From: Azophilus sp965221755
GTDB lineage: Bacteria > Pseudomonadota > Gammaproteobacteria > Pseudomonadales > Azotimanducaceae
Assembly: GCA_965221755.1 (NCBI GenBank)
Contig: OZ244921.1
Coordinates: 1,178,001-1,242,000 of the forward strand
Length of the DNA stretch: 64,000 bases
Direction of reading: 5' to 3'
The notes beneath the pieces are model-generated. The model searched no databases. It was not told the DNA's origin and saw only the letters and a program-made list of their open reading frames with translations. Both the position numbers and the translations under genes were made by a program. Positions 15,472 to 23,789 of this stretch are shown piece by piece (within the stretch, counting starts at the first letter, position 1; each line of letters begins with the position of its first letter).

Positions 15472-16845
15472 ATGCGCTACATCAGCACCCGCGGGCAAAC
15501 CGCGCCGCTCGCCTTCAGCGATGCGGTCATCACGGGCTTGGCGCCCGATGGGGGGCTGCTGGTTCCGGAGAGCATCCCCGCCGTCGGCGGCGAGCTCACG
15601 GCGCTCTCGAAGCTGAGCTTCACCGGCTTGGCGAAGGCCGTGCTGCCGCGCTTCATCGATGACGTGCCGGCATCGGACCTCGGCGCGCTGGTCGATGCGG
15701 CCTACGCCAATTTCAACTGCGCTGACGTGGTGGAGCTGCGCCGGGCGGGCGCCATTCAGGTGCTGGAGCTTTTCCATGGCCCCACCCTGTCCTTCAAGGA
15801 CATCGCCCTGCAGTTCCTGGGCCGGTTGTTCGCCTACATCCTGCAAGCCAGAGGCGAACGGCTCAACCTGCTCGGCGCCACCAGCGGCGACACCGGCAGC
15901 GCCGCCATCGCCGGGGTGCGCGGCCAGCCGGGCATCAACATCTTCGTCATGTATCCCTTGGGCCGCGTCAGCCGCCTGCAGGAGCTGCAGATGACCACGG
16001 TGGCGGACGCCAACGTCCACTGCCTGGCGATTCAGGGCAGCTTTGACGACTGCCAGACGCTGCTCAAGGACGTCTTCGGCGACCTTGAGTGCAAGCGGCG
16101 ACTGTCCCTCGGCGCAGTCAATTCAGTGAATTGGGCGCGGGTGCTGGCCCAGGTTCTTTACTACGGCTACGCCAGCCTGCGCAGTCCGACGCCACCCTCG
16201 TTCTGCGTGCCCACGGGCAATTTCGGCAACGTCTTTGCCGGCTACGTCGCCAAGCGCATGGGCTTTCCCATCGACAAGCTGATCGTTGCCACCAACGAGA
16301 ACGACATCCTGTCAGTGTTCTTCGCCTCCGGCCTGTACCGCCGGGGCAAGGTCCGCTTCACCGTATCGCCGGCCATGGACATTCAGGTGGCCAGCAACTT
16401 CGAGCGCTTCCTGCACTACCACTTGGATGGCGACGCCGAGGCCTTGAGGGCGTTCATGTCCACCTTTCAAGCCCAGGGCGAAGCGCGGCTGCCGCCGCCG
16501 GGCAACGAGGCGTTCATGGCCACGGCGGTCGATGCCGACGATACCCTTGCGGCCATGCGCGACGTGCATCGGGCCACCGGCTACGTGGCGGACCCGCACA
16601 CCGCAGTGGGGCTCGCCGCCGCCAGCCGCCTGTCGGTGCCGGGGCCGGTGATCTGCATGGGGGCCGCGCACCCGGCCAAGTTCCCGGAGGCGGTCAACGA
16701 AGCCGTCGGCGGGCCGGTGGCCGTCCACCCGGCCTTGGAGTCCCTGCGCAGGCTGCCGGAGCGCCGCACGGCGCTCAAGGCCGATGCGGCGGCGGTGAAG
16801 GCGTTTATTGAAGCGAACGCCGATTCCGGTCAAAGCGTCGGCTAG
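15472..16845 (+). CDS. thrC: Threonine synthase
   Basis: ThrC is the PLP enzyme converting O-phosphohomoserine to threonine. The 457-residue product starts MRYISTRGQTAPLAFSDAV and contains the PLP-lysine motif FHGPTLSFKDIALQFLG, the phosphate-binding GATSGDTGSAAI, PTGNFGNVFAGYVAK, and HTAVGLAAA near the C-terminus, all typical of the long proteobacterial class. GGAGGGG precedes the ATG. The usual partner hom is not adjacent. Its last 4 nt overlap the end of the HAD gene on the opposite strand. Confidence 0.95.
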   Translation: MRYISTRGQTAPLAFSDAVITGLAPDGGLLVPESIPAVGGELTALSKLSFTGLAKAVLPRFIDDVPASDLGALVDAAYANFNCADVVELRRAGAIQVLELFHGPTLSFKDIALQFLGRLFAYILQARGERLNLLGATSGDTGSAAIAGVRGQPGINIFVMYPLGRVSRLQELQMTTVADANVHCLAIQGSFDDCQTLLKDVFGDLECKRRLSLGAVNSVNWARVLAQVLYYGYASLRSPTPPSFCVPTGNFGNVFAGYVAKRMGFPIDKLIVATNENDILSVFFASGLYRRGKVRFTVSPAMDIQVASNFERFLHYHLDGDAEALRAFMSTFQAQGEARLPPPGNEAFMATAVDADDTLAAMRDVHRATGYVADPHTAVGLAAASRLSVPGPVICMGAAHPAKFPEAVNEAVGGPVAVHPALESLRRLPERRTALKADAAAVKAFIEANADSGQSVG

Positions 16846-17564
16846 AGCGCCTCAATCCGCTCCACGGCGTCCACCAATTCGTCGAGATGGGTTATCTCGA
16901 CCGTGGCCGGAGCGGTCGCGGGCTCCTCCCGCATGGACTGCTGAACGGGGCCGTTGAACCAGATGGTGTGCAGCCCCAGATCGGCGGCGCCGGCGATGTC
17001 GTCAATGGGGTGGTCGCCGATGTGCGCGACCTCGTGCGGGGCTGCGCCGGTATGGCTCAGCGCCGCCTCAAACAGCGCCGGGGCCGGCTTGCTGGCGCCC
17101 ACGTCGGCGGCGCAGAAGCTGAAGGAAAAGTAGCGGTCGAGCTGCAGCCGCTTGGGGTCGGCGTTGCCGTTGGTGAGCGAACCCAAGGCGTAGCGGCGCG
17201 ACAGGTTGCCAAGGGCGCCAAAGGCGCCGTCGAAGAACTCAATGTCGTGGCGCGCCTCGATGAGCACCTCGAAAGCCCGTGCCGCCAACTGCCGCGCTTG
17301 GGCCTCCTGATATCCCGACTGACGCATCACCTGCCGGAGAATGGCCGCTCGCAGACTGGAAATGTCATGCGCCAGTTGCGGCTGTTCGTCAATCAGACGG
17401 CCGCGCATGGCCATGAGCGCCGCCGTGTTTCGATAGACCGCTGCGGCGGCCGGAATCTCCGCTTCAAGCCAGGCGACCAAGCGCCGCTCCGCGCCGCCAA
17501 TCACCGTGCGCACGTTCCACAGCGTATTGTCCAAGTCGAAAGTGATGACGCGCAGGCGAGGCAT
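16842..17564 (-). CDS. HAD-superfamily hydrolase (YigB-like phosphatase)
   Basis: This 240-residue subfamily IA HAD phosphatase has motif I FDLDNTLW, motif II SLTNGNAD, motif III Lys in GASKPAPALF, and motif IV HIGDHPIDDIAGAADLG. YigB of E. coli dephosphorylates FMN and the riboflavin intermediate 5-amino-6-ribitylamino-uracil phosphate; substrate here is not provable. It is the last gene of the lptM-lysA-dapF-DUF484-xerC-HAD operon, 6 nt after xerC, the same position as in Pseudomonas. Confidence 0.85.
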   Translation of the reverse strand: MPRLRVITFDLDNTLWNVRTVIGGAERRLVAWLEAEIPAAAAVYRNTAALMAMRGRLIDEQPQLAHDISSLRAAILRQVMRQSGYQEAQARQLAARAFEVLIEARHDIEFFDGAFGALGNLSRRYALGSLTNGNADPKRLQLDRYFSFSFCAADVGASKPAPALFEAALSHTGAAPHEVAHIGDHPIDDIAGAADLGLHTIWFNGPVQQSMREEPATAPATVEITHLDELVDAVERIEAL

Positions 17565-17570
17565 GGGCGG

Positions 17571-18458
17571 TCAATCCGCCTGCTTTTCCGCCCTGGGGTG
17601 GGCGGCGTCATAGACCTTGGCGAGATGCTGAAAATCCAGGTGCGTGTAGATTTGGGTGGTGGCGATGTCGGCGTGGCCGAGCATTTCCTGCACGGCGCGC
17701 AGGTCGCCGGACGATTCCAGAACGTGGCTGGCGAAGCTGTGCCGCAACAGGTGCGGATGCAGCACGTTGCTGCCGAGGCGGCCTTGTCCCCAGCGCTTGA
17801 CGCGCTGTTGGACGGTGCGCGGGCTGATCCGCTTGCCCGTGCGGGTGACGAACAGCGCTGCGTCGGGCTTGACGCCGGAGCGGGTGGCCAGATAGGACTC
17901 GATGGCCGCAATCGACTGTTGCCCTAAAGGCACGATGCGGGTTTTCTCGCCTTTGCCCGTGACGCGAACCATGCCGTTGGCCAAATCGAGGTCCTGGCGG
18001 TCGATGCGCACGAGCTCGCTGAGGCGAATGCCGCTGCCGTACAGCAGTTCGATCATTGCCAGGTCGCGCTGTTCCAACGCATTGCCCGGCTTTGCGTCGA
18101 AGAGCTTGGCGGTCAGGTCGGCGTCCAGGGTGCCGGGCAGCCGGCGGCCGCGCTTGGGAGAGCGGACGCCAGCCACCGGATTGGCGTTCACAACCCCCTG
18201 CTTTTCCAAGTAGCGGAAGAAGCTGCGCAGGCTGGAGAGCAGGCGTTGGCAGGTTCCGGCGCTCAAGCCCCCGCCGTGCAGCTTGGCCACCATCGAGGAC
18301 ACCTGATTGGGCCTGATCTCATCCCAAGCCTCGCCGTTGACGGCCGCGAACCGCTCGATGTCGCGCTGATAGGCTTTGAGCGTATGGGCTGAATAGCGCT
18401 TTTCGTAGGTCAGGTAATCCAGAAAGCCCCGCAGATGCGCATTCATCATCAGCTCCAA
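17571..18458 (-). CDS. xerC: XerC tyrosine recombinase
   Basis: XerC resolves chromosome dimers at dif together with XerD. It has an N-terminal SAM-like domain (FLDYLTYEKRYSAHTLKAY), then the catalytic domain with Arg in YGSGIRLSELV, Lys in VTGKGEKTRIVPLG, HLLRHSFASH, LGHADIATTQ and the nucleophile Tyr in IYTHLDF. At 295 residues it is a normal size. Context after dapF and DUF484 identifies it as XerC rather than a phage integrase. Two start ATGs (MELM and MNAH) are four codons apart. Confidence 0.93.
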   Translation of the reverse strand: MELMMNAHLRGFLDYLTYEKRYSAHTLKAYQRDIERFAAVNGEAWDEIRPNQVSSMVAKLHGGGLSAGTCQRLLSSLRSFFRYLEKQGVVNANPVAGVRSPKRGRRLPGTLDADLTAKLFDAKPGNALEQRDLAMIELLYGSGIRLSELVRIDRQDLDLANGMVRVTGKGEKTRIVPLGQQSIAAIESYLATRSGVKPDAALFVTRTGKRISPRTVQQRVKRWGQGRLGSNVLHPHLLRHSFASHVLESSGDLRAVQEMLGHADIATTQIYTHLDFQHLAKVYDAAHPRAEKQAD

Positions 18459-18573
18459 CCAGGCGATGCCTCAGAGCGACGGCGCGAGCGGACTCGCGTT
18501 TGAGTTGCCGCGCAATTCAGGGGCAGGGGTTGTCTGGCGCTAACTTGGCTCATCCGACAACCTCATCCCGCGA

Positions 18574-19242
18574 TCAGGAAACCAAGTGATCGATGATGCG
18601 CGCCAGCACATCGCCGATGTAGCCGATGAACAGGGTGTCCATGTCCGAGGAGAAGTGGTCCGGTCTGCGGCTGCCCACGGCCAGGCAGCCGTCGCCGGCC
18701 TTCAAAGCCAACGGCAGCAGCACGGCGCTGCCGTTGGCATCGTGGTCCTGAACCGGGAACACGGCCTTAAGTTCGTGGACCCGCAGGGTTGAGCAGAGCG
18801 GTTGCGAGTTGTGGACCAGGCCGGCGGTGGGGAGGGCGTCGGCGTGGCCGCGCAGATGGTCGAGGCGCAGGTGGTCGCGCAGCAGGTGGCAGCAGACGAA
18901 GTCGGCATCGAAGTCCACCAGCAGATGGGTGGCCAGCACCTCGTTCAGTTCGTGCCAACTCGACACGTCGAGCAGCGCCAGGGTCAGGGAGCGGGTTTTG
19001 GTGAACAGGCCATCGTTGGCGCGGGCGGTTTCGACGAGGTCGTTGAGTTGCCGAAGCGCTCGAATGTTGCGCTCCCGGAGCACTTGGACCTGCCGTTCAA
19101 TCAGCGAAACGGCCCCCCCGGATCGGTGCGGCAGCGCCAATTCAGAGAGCAGCGCGGGATGGGTTTGGAAGAAGTCGGGATAGCGTCTGAGGTAGTCAAT
19201 GACCTGTTGTTCGACGACTTCGACCAGTTTGGGCTCACTCAC
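18574..19242 (-). CDS. DUF484 family protein
   Basis: This 222-residue cytoplasmic protein lies between dapF and xerC in many gammaproteobacteria. The N-terminal VIDYLRRYPDFFQTHPALLSEL (core PDFFQTHP) and VSLIERQVQVLRERN are diagnostic, followed by a coiled segment and a GAF-like C-terminal domain ending in FSSDMDTLFIGYIGDVLARII. Function is unknown. Its start overlaps the end of dapF by 4 nt (ATGA-type coupling). About 115 nt of apparently empty sequence separate it from xerC. Confidence 0.9.
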   Translation of the reverse strand: MSEPKLVEVVEQQVIDYLRRYPDFFQTHPALLSELALPHRSGGAVSLIERQVQVLRERNIRALRQLNDLVETARANDGLFTKTRSLTLALLDVSSWHELNEVLATHLLVDFDADFVCCHLLRDHLRLDHLRGHADALPTAGLVHNSQPLCSTLRVHELKAVFPVQDHDANGSAVLLPLALKAGDGCLAVGSRRPDHFSSDMDTLFIGYIGDVLARIIDHLVS

Positions 19243-20093
19243 AAGTTGAGAATGCCTTCAAACACCAAAGTGGCGGCGCCCGCCATTTTAACGGGCGCCC
19301 CCGCGCCCTGCCAGTGGACCCACACCTTGCCGCCGGGCAGGGACACCTTGACCTGGGGATCGAGCCAGCCATGCAGGCGGCCGGCCACTACGGCAGCGCA
19401 AGCGCCGGTGCCGCAGGCCCGGGTTTCCCCCACCCCCCGTTCATGGACGCGCAGCCGCACGTAGCCCGGATCGACGATCTCGCAAAAGCCGATGTTGGCG
19501 CCCTTGGGGAAGCACGGATGGCGGCTGATTTCGCCGCCCGCCTCAGCCACTGGCGCGGCGGAGATGCGATCGACAAAGATCACGCCATGCGGGTTGCCCA
19601 CGGATACGGGCGTGACGTCCATGCCGCCGTTGGCGGTGCTGACGCGCCACGCCCCCGTTCGCTGCGTCGGCGAGACGGCGTTCCGATCCGTCCTGAACGG
19701 CACTTCATCCGGATCCGTTGTCGGCGCCTGGAGCTCGATTTCCACGTCGCGGCCGACCAGCGCGCCGCTGACTTGGCCACCGTCGGCGCTCAATTTCAGA
19801 CAGGGCTTGAAGCTCAGTTGCCGGTCGTGAATGAAGCGCACGAGGCAGCGCGCCCCGTTGCCGCATTGTTCGGCGGGGCTGCCGTCGGCGTTGAAGATGC
19901 GGTAGTCGAAGTCAACGTCCGGGGCCGTCGGCGGCTCCACGGCCAATAGCTGATCGAAGCCGATGCCGGTCTTGCGGCTCGCCCAACGGCGGATGAGCGG
20001 CGGCGTCAGCCGAAAGTCCTGGGTCACTAGGTCGATGACCATGAAGTCGTTGCCAAGGCCGTGCATCTTGGCGAATCGGAGCGGCTCACCCAT
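19239..20093 (-). CDS. dapF: Diaminopimelate epimerase
   Basis: DapF interconverts LL- and meso-diaminopimelate for lysine and peptidoglycan synthesis. Catalytic cysteines lie in EQCGNGARC and RACGTGACAAVV. Other family marks are FAKMHGLGNDFMVID, GNPHGVIFVD, and GANIGFCEI. The start overlaps the lysA stop. MGEPLRF is given, with MPMGEPLRF two codons earlier an equal choice. The order lysA-dapF-DUF484-xerC is conserved. Confidence 0.95.
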   Translation of the reverse strand: MGEPLRFAKMHGLGNDFMVIDLVTQDFRLTPPLIRRWASRKTGIGFDQLLAVEPPTAPDVDFDYRIFNADGSPAEQCGNGARCLVRFIHDRQLSFKPCLKLSADGGQVSGALVGRDVEIELQAPTTDPDEVPFRTDRNAVSPTQRTGAWRVSTANGGMDVTPVSVGNPHGVIFVDRISAAPVAEAGGEISRHPCFPKGANIGFCEIVDPGYVRLRVHERGVGETRACGTGACAAVVAGRLHGWLDPQVKVSLPGGKVWVHWQGAGAPVKMAGAATLVFEGILNL

Positions 20094-21348
20094 CGGCATC
20101 GATCCGTTCAAGGGCCAATTGGTCGTTGATGTGCTCACGGCGGCGCACCACGCGAAAGCGGTCGCCCTCCACCAGCACTTCCGCAGGCCGGCCCCGGGCG
20201 TTGTAGTTGGAGCTCTGCGACATCCCGTAGGCGCCTGCCGAAGCCACCGCCAGCAGATCGCCCGGCGCCAAGGCCAGTTGCCGCTGCCGGGCCAGGAAGT
20301 CGCCGCTTTCGCAAACCGGGCCGACGATGTCCCAACAGGCGGTCAAGGCATTGTCGCCGGCGGGCAGCACCCGCTCCACCCGATGCCAGGATTGGTAGAG
20401 GGCGGGCCGCAACAGGTCGTTCATGGCGGCGTCCACCACGGCGAAGCTGTGCTGGCCCTCCCTTCTGCCCGGCTTGAGGTATTCGACCCTTGTGAGCAGC
20501 GCGCCGGCGTTGGCGGTCAGGAAACGGCCGGGTTCAAGGACTAGGGTTTGCGGCCGGCCGTTGAGACGCGCCTTGGCGGCGGCGGCCAAATCCCGCGGCT
20601 CGAATGGGGTCTCATCCCGATAGGTGACCCCGAAGCCGCCGCCGATGTCGATGTGGCCGAGTTCGATGCCCGCAGCCTCCAATTCGTCAAGCAGGTCGAG
20701 CAGCCGGTCCAATGCCTCCAGATAGGGATCGACCCGCTCGACTTGGGAGCCAATGTGGCAGGCGAGGCCCGAGGCTGCAAGCCACGGGTGGCGCTCGGCC
20801 TCAATCAGCAGCTCAGCCGCTTCGCTGGCCTCGACGCCGAACTTGTTCTCCTTGAGGCCCGTGGCGATGTAGGGGTGGGTGCGGGCGTCCACGTCGGGAT
20901 TGACGCGCAGCGCCACCGGCGCGATTCGCTGCAGCCGTTCCGCTTGGCGAGCGATGCGCTGCAGTTCGGCGGCGCTTTCGACGTTGAAGCAGCGGATGCC
21001 CAGCTTCAGGCCTAGGTTGATTTCGGCCTCGGACTTGCCCACCCCGGAAAACACCGCGGTTTCAGGAAGCGCCCCGGCCGCCACAACGCGCTGCAGTTCG
21101 CCGCCGGAGACGATGTCGAAGCCCGCGCCGAGTGCTTTCATCAGGCGCAGCACGCCGAGGTTCGAGTTGGCCTTAACCGCATAGCAGATCTCGGCGCGCA
21201 CGTCGGCGAATGCCGCCTCAAGCCGCCGGTACTGGGCGCGGATGGCGTCTGCTGAGTAAACGTAGGTGGGCGTGCCCACGGCGACGGCGATGTCGGCGAG
21301 CGAAACCGGGCCGGCGCAAAGCGTCCCGCCTTGATGCTGGAAGGCCAC
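20086..21348 (-). CDS. lysA: Diaminopimelate decarboxylase
   Basis: LysA decarboxylates meso-diaminopimelate to lysine using PLP. Motifs: PLP Lys in EICYAVKANSNLGVLR, FSGVGKSEAEI, HIGSQV, DIGGGFGVTY, EPGRFL, and GPVCESGDFLA with the active-site Cys of the partner subunit. The GTG start (VAFQHQGGTL) was chosen because it shares one base with the lptM stop (TAGTG). The longer open frame upstream is antisense-like sequence overlapping lptM. The product is 420 residues, the normal size. Confidence 0.94.
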   Translation of the reverse strand: MAFQHQGGTLCAGPVSLADIAVAVGTPTYVYSADAIRAQYRRLEAAFADVRAEICYAVKANSNLGVLRLMKALGAGFDIVSGGELQRVVAAGALPETAVFSGVGKSEAEINLGLKLGIRCFNVESAAELQRIARQAERLQRIAPVALRVNPDVDARTHPYIATGLKENKFGVEASEAAELLIEAERHPWLAASGLACHIGSQVERVDPYLEALDRLLDLLDELEAAGIELGHIDIGGGFGVTYRDETPFEPRDLAAAAKARLNGRPQTLVLEPGRFLTANAGALLTRVEYLKPGRREGQHSFAVVDAAMNDLLRPALYQSWHRVERVLPAGDNALTACWDIVGPVCESGDFLARQRQLALAPGDLLAVASAGAYGMSQSSNYNARGRPAEVLVEGDRFRVVRRREHINDQLALERIDADG

Positions 21349-21473
21349 TAGAGGGCTCTCAGGCACGGCTCGGCGTAGGCCAGCGCGGATTCCTCTTCGG
21401 GCAAGTGGAGAGGGCCTTTCTGGCCGCAGGTGGCCACCAGCGACATGACCAAGGCAATGAGCAACCAACGCAA
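21348..21473 (-). CDS. lptM: LptM-like small lipoprotein
   Basis: A 41-codon gene encodes a short hydrophobic leader (LRWLLIALVMSLVAT) followed by CGQKGPLHLPEEE, the signature of LptM (YifL), a lipoprotein that helps LptD mature in the LPS export machine. A TTG start is assumed; no ATG precedes the hydrophobic stretch in frame except the internal one at VMSL. The residue before the lipidated Cys is Thr rather than the usual Gly or Ala, an atypical lipobox. Its stop overlaps the lysA start, as in Pseudomonas. Confidence 0.8.
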   Translation of the reverse strand: MRWLLIALVMSLVATCGQKGPLHLPEEESALAYAEPCLRAL

Positions 21474-21536
21474 TTGAAGCCACCGCTGCTTAAGGATTGG
21501 CGATGACTTTAATGGTCGGGGGGCTGATGGCGCAAG

Positions 21537-21558
21537 CGCGCGACCGTCAGGTCGCGCG
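21537..21558. repeat. Solitary GC-rich hairpin (hairpin-1 type)
   Basis: A 9-bp perfect stem CGCGCGACC / GGTCGCGCG has loop GTCA. The same core (GCGACC-GTCA-GGTCGC) is hairpin 1 of repeat copy D and recurs after hemY. Confidence 0.8.
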
Positions 21559-21618
21559 TGGTGGGGCGGGGAAAGAGGTGGTAGGCTTTGATAACCGAAA
21601 CTAAGACGGCACGTTAGG

Positions 21619-21798
21619 ATGACTGGCAAAAAAGAAGTAGCGCTTGAGGAGAACTTGGCAGGGCCGAAGAAGCCAAAGGTCCGCACTCGTTGGCTTGACG
21701 GATCGAAGTTCGTTGATCCGAAGGAGCTTATTGGGAGCGAGTCGTTCCGCAGGACCGTCGATGCGCTTCGGAAGATTGAAACGCGTACTTCGCAGTAA
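21619..21798 (+). CDS. Small basic protein of unknown function
   Basis: A 59-codon frame reads MTGKKEVALEENLAGPKKPK and ends LRKIETRTSQ. It is charged, has no hydrophobic segment and resembles no family I know. The region is A/T-richer and its codons differ from neighbours, suggesting acquired DNA. Ribosome site is weak (TTAGG). Real coding status is uncertain. Confidence 0.4.
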   Translation: MTGKKEVALEENLAGPKKPKVRTRWLDGSKFVDPKELIGSESFRRTVDALRKIETRTSQ

Positions 21799-21816
21799 CT
21801 TCCATTACACCCCCGC

Positions 21817-22503
21817 ATGGGCTTTGTCCAAGATGCTCTCGCTCTGGTGCTTCTAGGTGCGCTGTTCAACTTGATCGCGCACTTCGCCCGGCTGCGTTTG
21901 CGGCGGGTGGAAGGGTACGCACTGTTGTTCTACACGTTGCTTGCTGGATAGATGATTCAAGGGGCAACAGAGCTTTTGAATGGTCTGCTGCTTATTGCTT
22001 GGGAGCTGGTCGGCCTTGAGCCATTGGTGTTCGAGGCGGACGCACACAGAGCGGCGACCATCTCGTCCGGCATGCTCCTAGCCATCGTTGCTGCGGTGAT
22101 AGTCAACCGTTTGTGGAACATAGATCGCGTGTCGAGGGATGTCGCGGAAGAATCGGGCGAATTCAGGGAATTGATCTACCAATTTGCAATCGTCGGTACA
22201 AGCCCGGTAGAGGTCACGTTAGAGACAGGGAAATCGTACATCGGGATTCCAGTTGCGTCGAGGGTGGTGATGAAGGAGGAGGGCGACCTTTGGCTTGTGC
22301 TGTTGATGAGCGGGCATCGGGACAAACGCCAGGAACTAAAGATCACGACGAGCTATACAGAGAAGTTCGATCAAGATATGATCTCCGCGCTTGAATTACC
22401 TTTCGGTGACTTCGTGGTTGCGTTGCCCAAGAGCCGGATCGTGTCGGCCCGTCCATTTGATATCAACCTTTCCCAAGAACTTTTCGAGCGCAGCGATAGA
22501 TGA
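21817..22503 (+). pseudogene. Four-segment membrane protein interrupted by an in-frame TAG
   Basis: The first part, MGFVQDALALVLLGALFNLI to LLFYTLLAG, stops at TAG (21949-21951). The very next codon is ATG and continues in the same frame as MIQGATELLNGLLLIAWELV, a second pair of hydrophobic segments (MLLAIVAAVIVNRLW) and a soluble tail ending FDINLSQELFERSDR. Either a nonsense change split one protein of about 228 residues, or a 44-residue and a 183-residue protein are translationally coupled. The soluble domain (EVTLETGKSYIGIPV and FGDFVVALPKSRIVSARPF) is unfamiliar. The second half could still be expressed from its own ATG. Confidence 0.55.
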
Positions 22504-22727
22504 GCGTGGGAGATCCCCGGCGGTGTTTCGAGGGTTGGGTGCCACGTTCCGACGGAGGGCTTTCACAAAGCAAACGGCCAGCCCTTTGATATCGCCTTGA
22601 CAGCATCTTTGCGACGGCCTCCCCCATCGCCGTGAGAGATGCCTGTTGGTTTCCGTAAGCGCGGTTCACAGCGTTTGCAAGCCTCTCAATAATGCGGGCT
22701 TGAGTTACCGCGACGGGAAGACATCCC

Positions 22728-23783
22728 ATGGCCGCCTTCGAATCACGCATCCATGCGCTCAGGATCGAACCGCATCCCAATGCCGACCGTTTGGAGTTGG
22801 CCGTGGTCGGCGGCTATCGTTGCGTGGTGGCCAAGGGGCAGTTCGCCGACGGCGAGCTGGCGGCCTACGTCCCGGAAGGGGCGATCTGCCCGTGCTGGCT
22901 GATCGCCCACCTGAACCCGGTCAATAAGCTGGCGGGCAGCAACAGGAACCGGGTCAAGGCGGTGCGGCTGCGCGGCGTGCTTTCGGAAGGCTTGGTCTAT
23001 CCGCTCAAGGATGGCCGCATTCGCGGCAAGCTGGTGTCGGAGGGCGAGGACGTCACCGAACTGCTGGAGCTGGAGAAGTACGAGCCGCCGGTTCCCGTTG
23101 CCATGCAGGGCGAAGCGGAACCCGCCCATGGCGCCACGCTGCGCTACGACATCGAGAACATCAAGCAGCACCCGCACGTCCTGCGTCCGGGCGAACGGGT
23201 GGTCTTCAGCGAAAAGCTGCACGGCACTTGGTGCTGCCTCGGCTGGCATCCGGACTACGGCCCCATCGTCACGTCCAAGGGGCTGTCCGACAAAGGACTG
23301 GTCCTCAAGATCAACGCCGCCAATCGGGACAACCTCTACGTGAGCGCTTGGCGTCATCAAGAAGCGGCGTTCAAGCGGGCTCGCGCCAAGCTGGCGCCTG
23401 AAGGCGGGCCGTTCTACGTGCTCGGCGAATTGTATGGCCGCGGGGTGCAGGACTTGCATTACGGCCGGCCCAGTCCGGCCTTCGCCGCCTTTGACGCCTA
23501 TCTGGGCGCGCCCCGCAAAGGGCGCTACCTGTCCCTGACGGCCTTTGCGGCGGCGATCGGCAAGCACTTCACGGTGGCGCCCGTGGTATACCGGGGGCCG
23601 TTCAGCGAAGCGGCGCTTCAGGCCCACACGGAAGGCCCCACGACCTTGGCGGGGCGGCACATGCGGGAGGGTGTGGTGGTGCGGCCGGTGGCGGAGCGGG
23701 AGTCGCCCGAGCTCGGTCGCGTCATCCTCAAGAGCGTTTCAGCGGACTACCTGACCCGCAAAGGCGGCACGGAGCACAGCTGA
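22728..23783 (+). CDS. RNA ligase of the DRB0094/Rnl5-like family
   Basis: This is a predicted ATP-dependent RNA end-joining enzyme of 351 residues. An N-terminal OB-like domain (HPNADRLELAVVGGYRCVVAKG, core PNADRLELAVV) precedes the nucleotidyltransferase domain, the arrangement of Deinococcus DRB0094 ligase. Motif I is SEKLHGTW with the adenylated Lys at 163. Motif III is VLGELYGRG near 228, motif IV REGVVVRP near 313 and motif V VILKSVSADYL near 333, so all catalytic motifs are intact. It is convergent with the metallophosphoesterase, 6 nt apart. Substrate, whether nicked tRNA or another broken RNA, is unknown. Confidence 0.85.
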   Translation: MAAFESRIHALRIEPHPNADRLELAVVGGYRCVVAKGQFADGELAAYVPEGAICPCWLIAHLNPVNKLAGSNRNRVKAVRLRGVLSEGLVYPLKDGRIRGKLVSEGEDVTELLELEKYEPPVPVAMQGEAEPAHGATLRYDIENIKQHPHVLRPGERVVFSEKLHGTWCCLGWHPDYGPIVTSKGLSDKGLVLKINAANRDNLYVSAWRHQEAAFKRARAKLAPEGGPFYVLGELYGRGVQDLHYGRPSPAFAAFDAYLGAPRKGRYLSLTAFAAAIGKHFTVAPVVYRGPFSEAALQAHTEGPTTLAGRHMREGVVVRPVAERESPELGRVILKSVSADYLTRKGGTEHS

Positions 23784-23789
23784 ATGTCG

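Noticed and set aside
17571..18458. Phage or island integrase
   Set aside because: It is a tyrosine recombinase, but its length, motifs and place after dapF-DUF484 identify housekeeping XerC.
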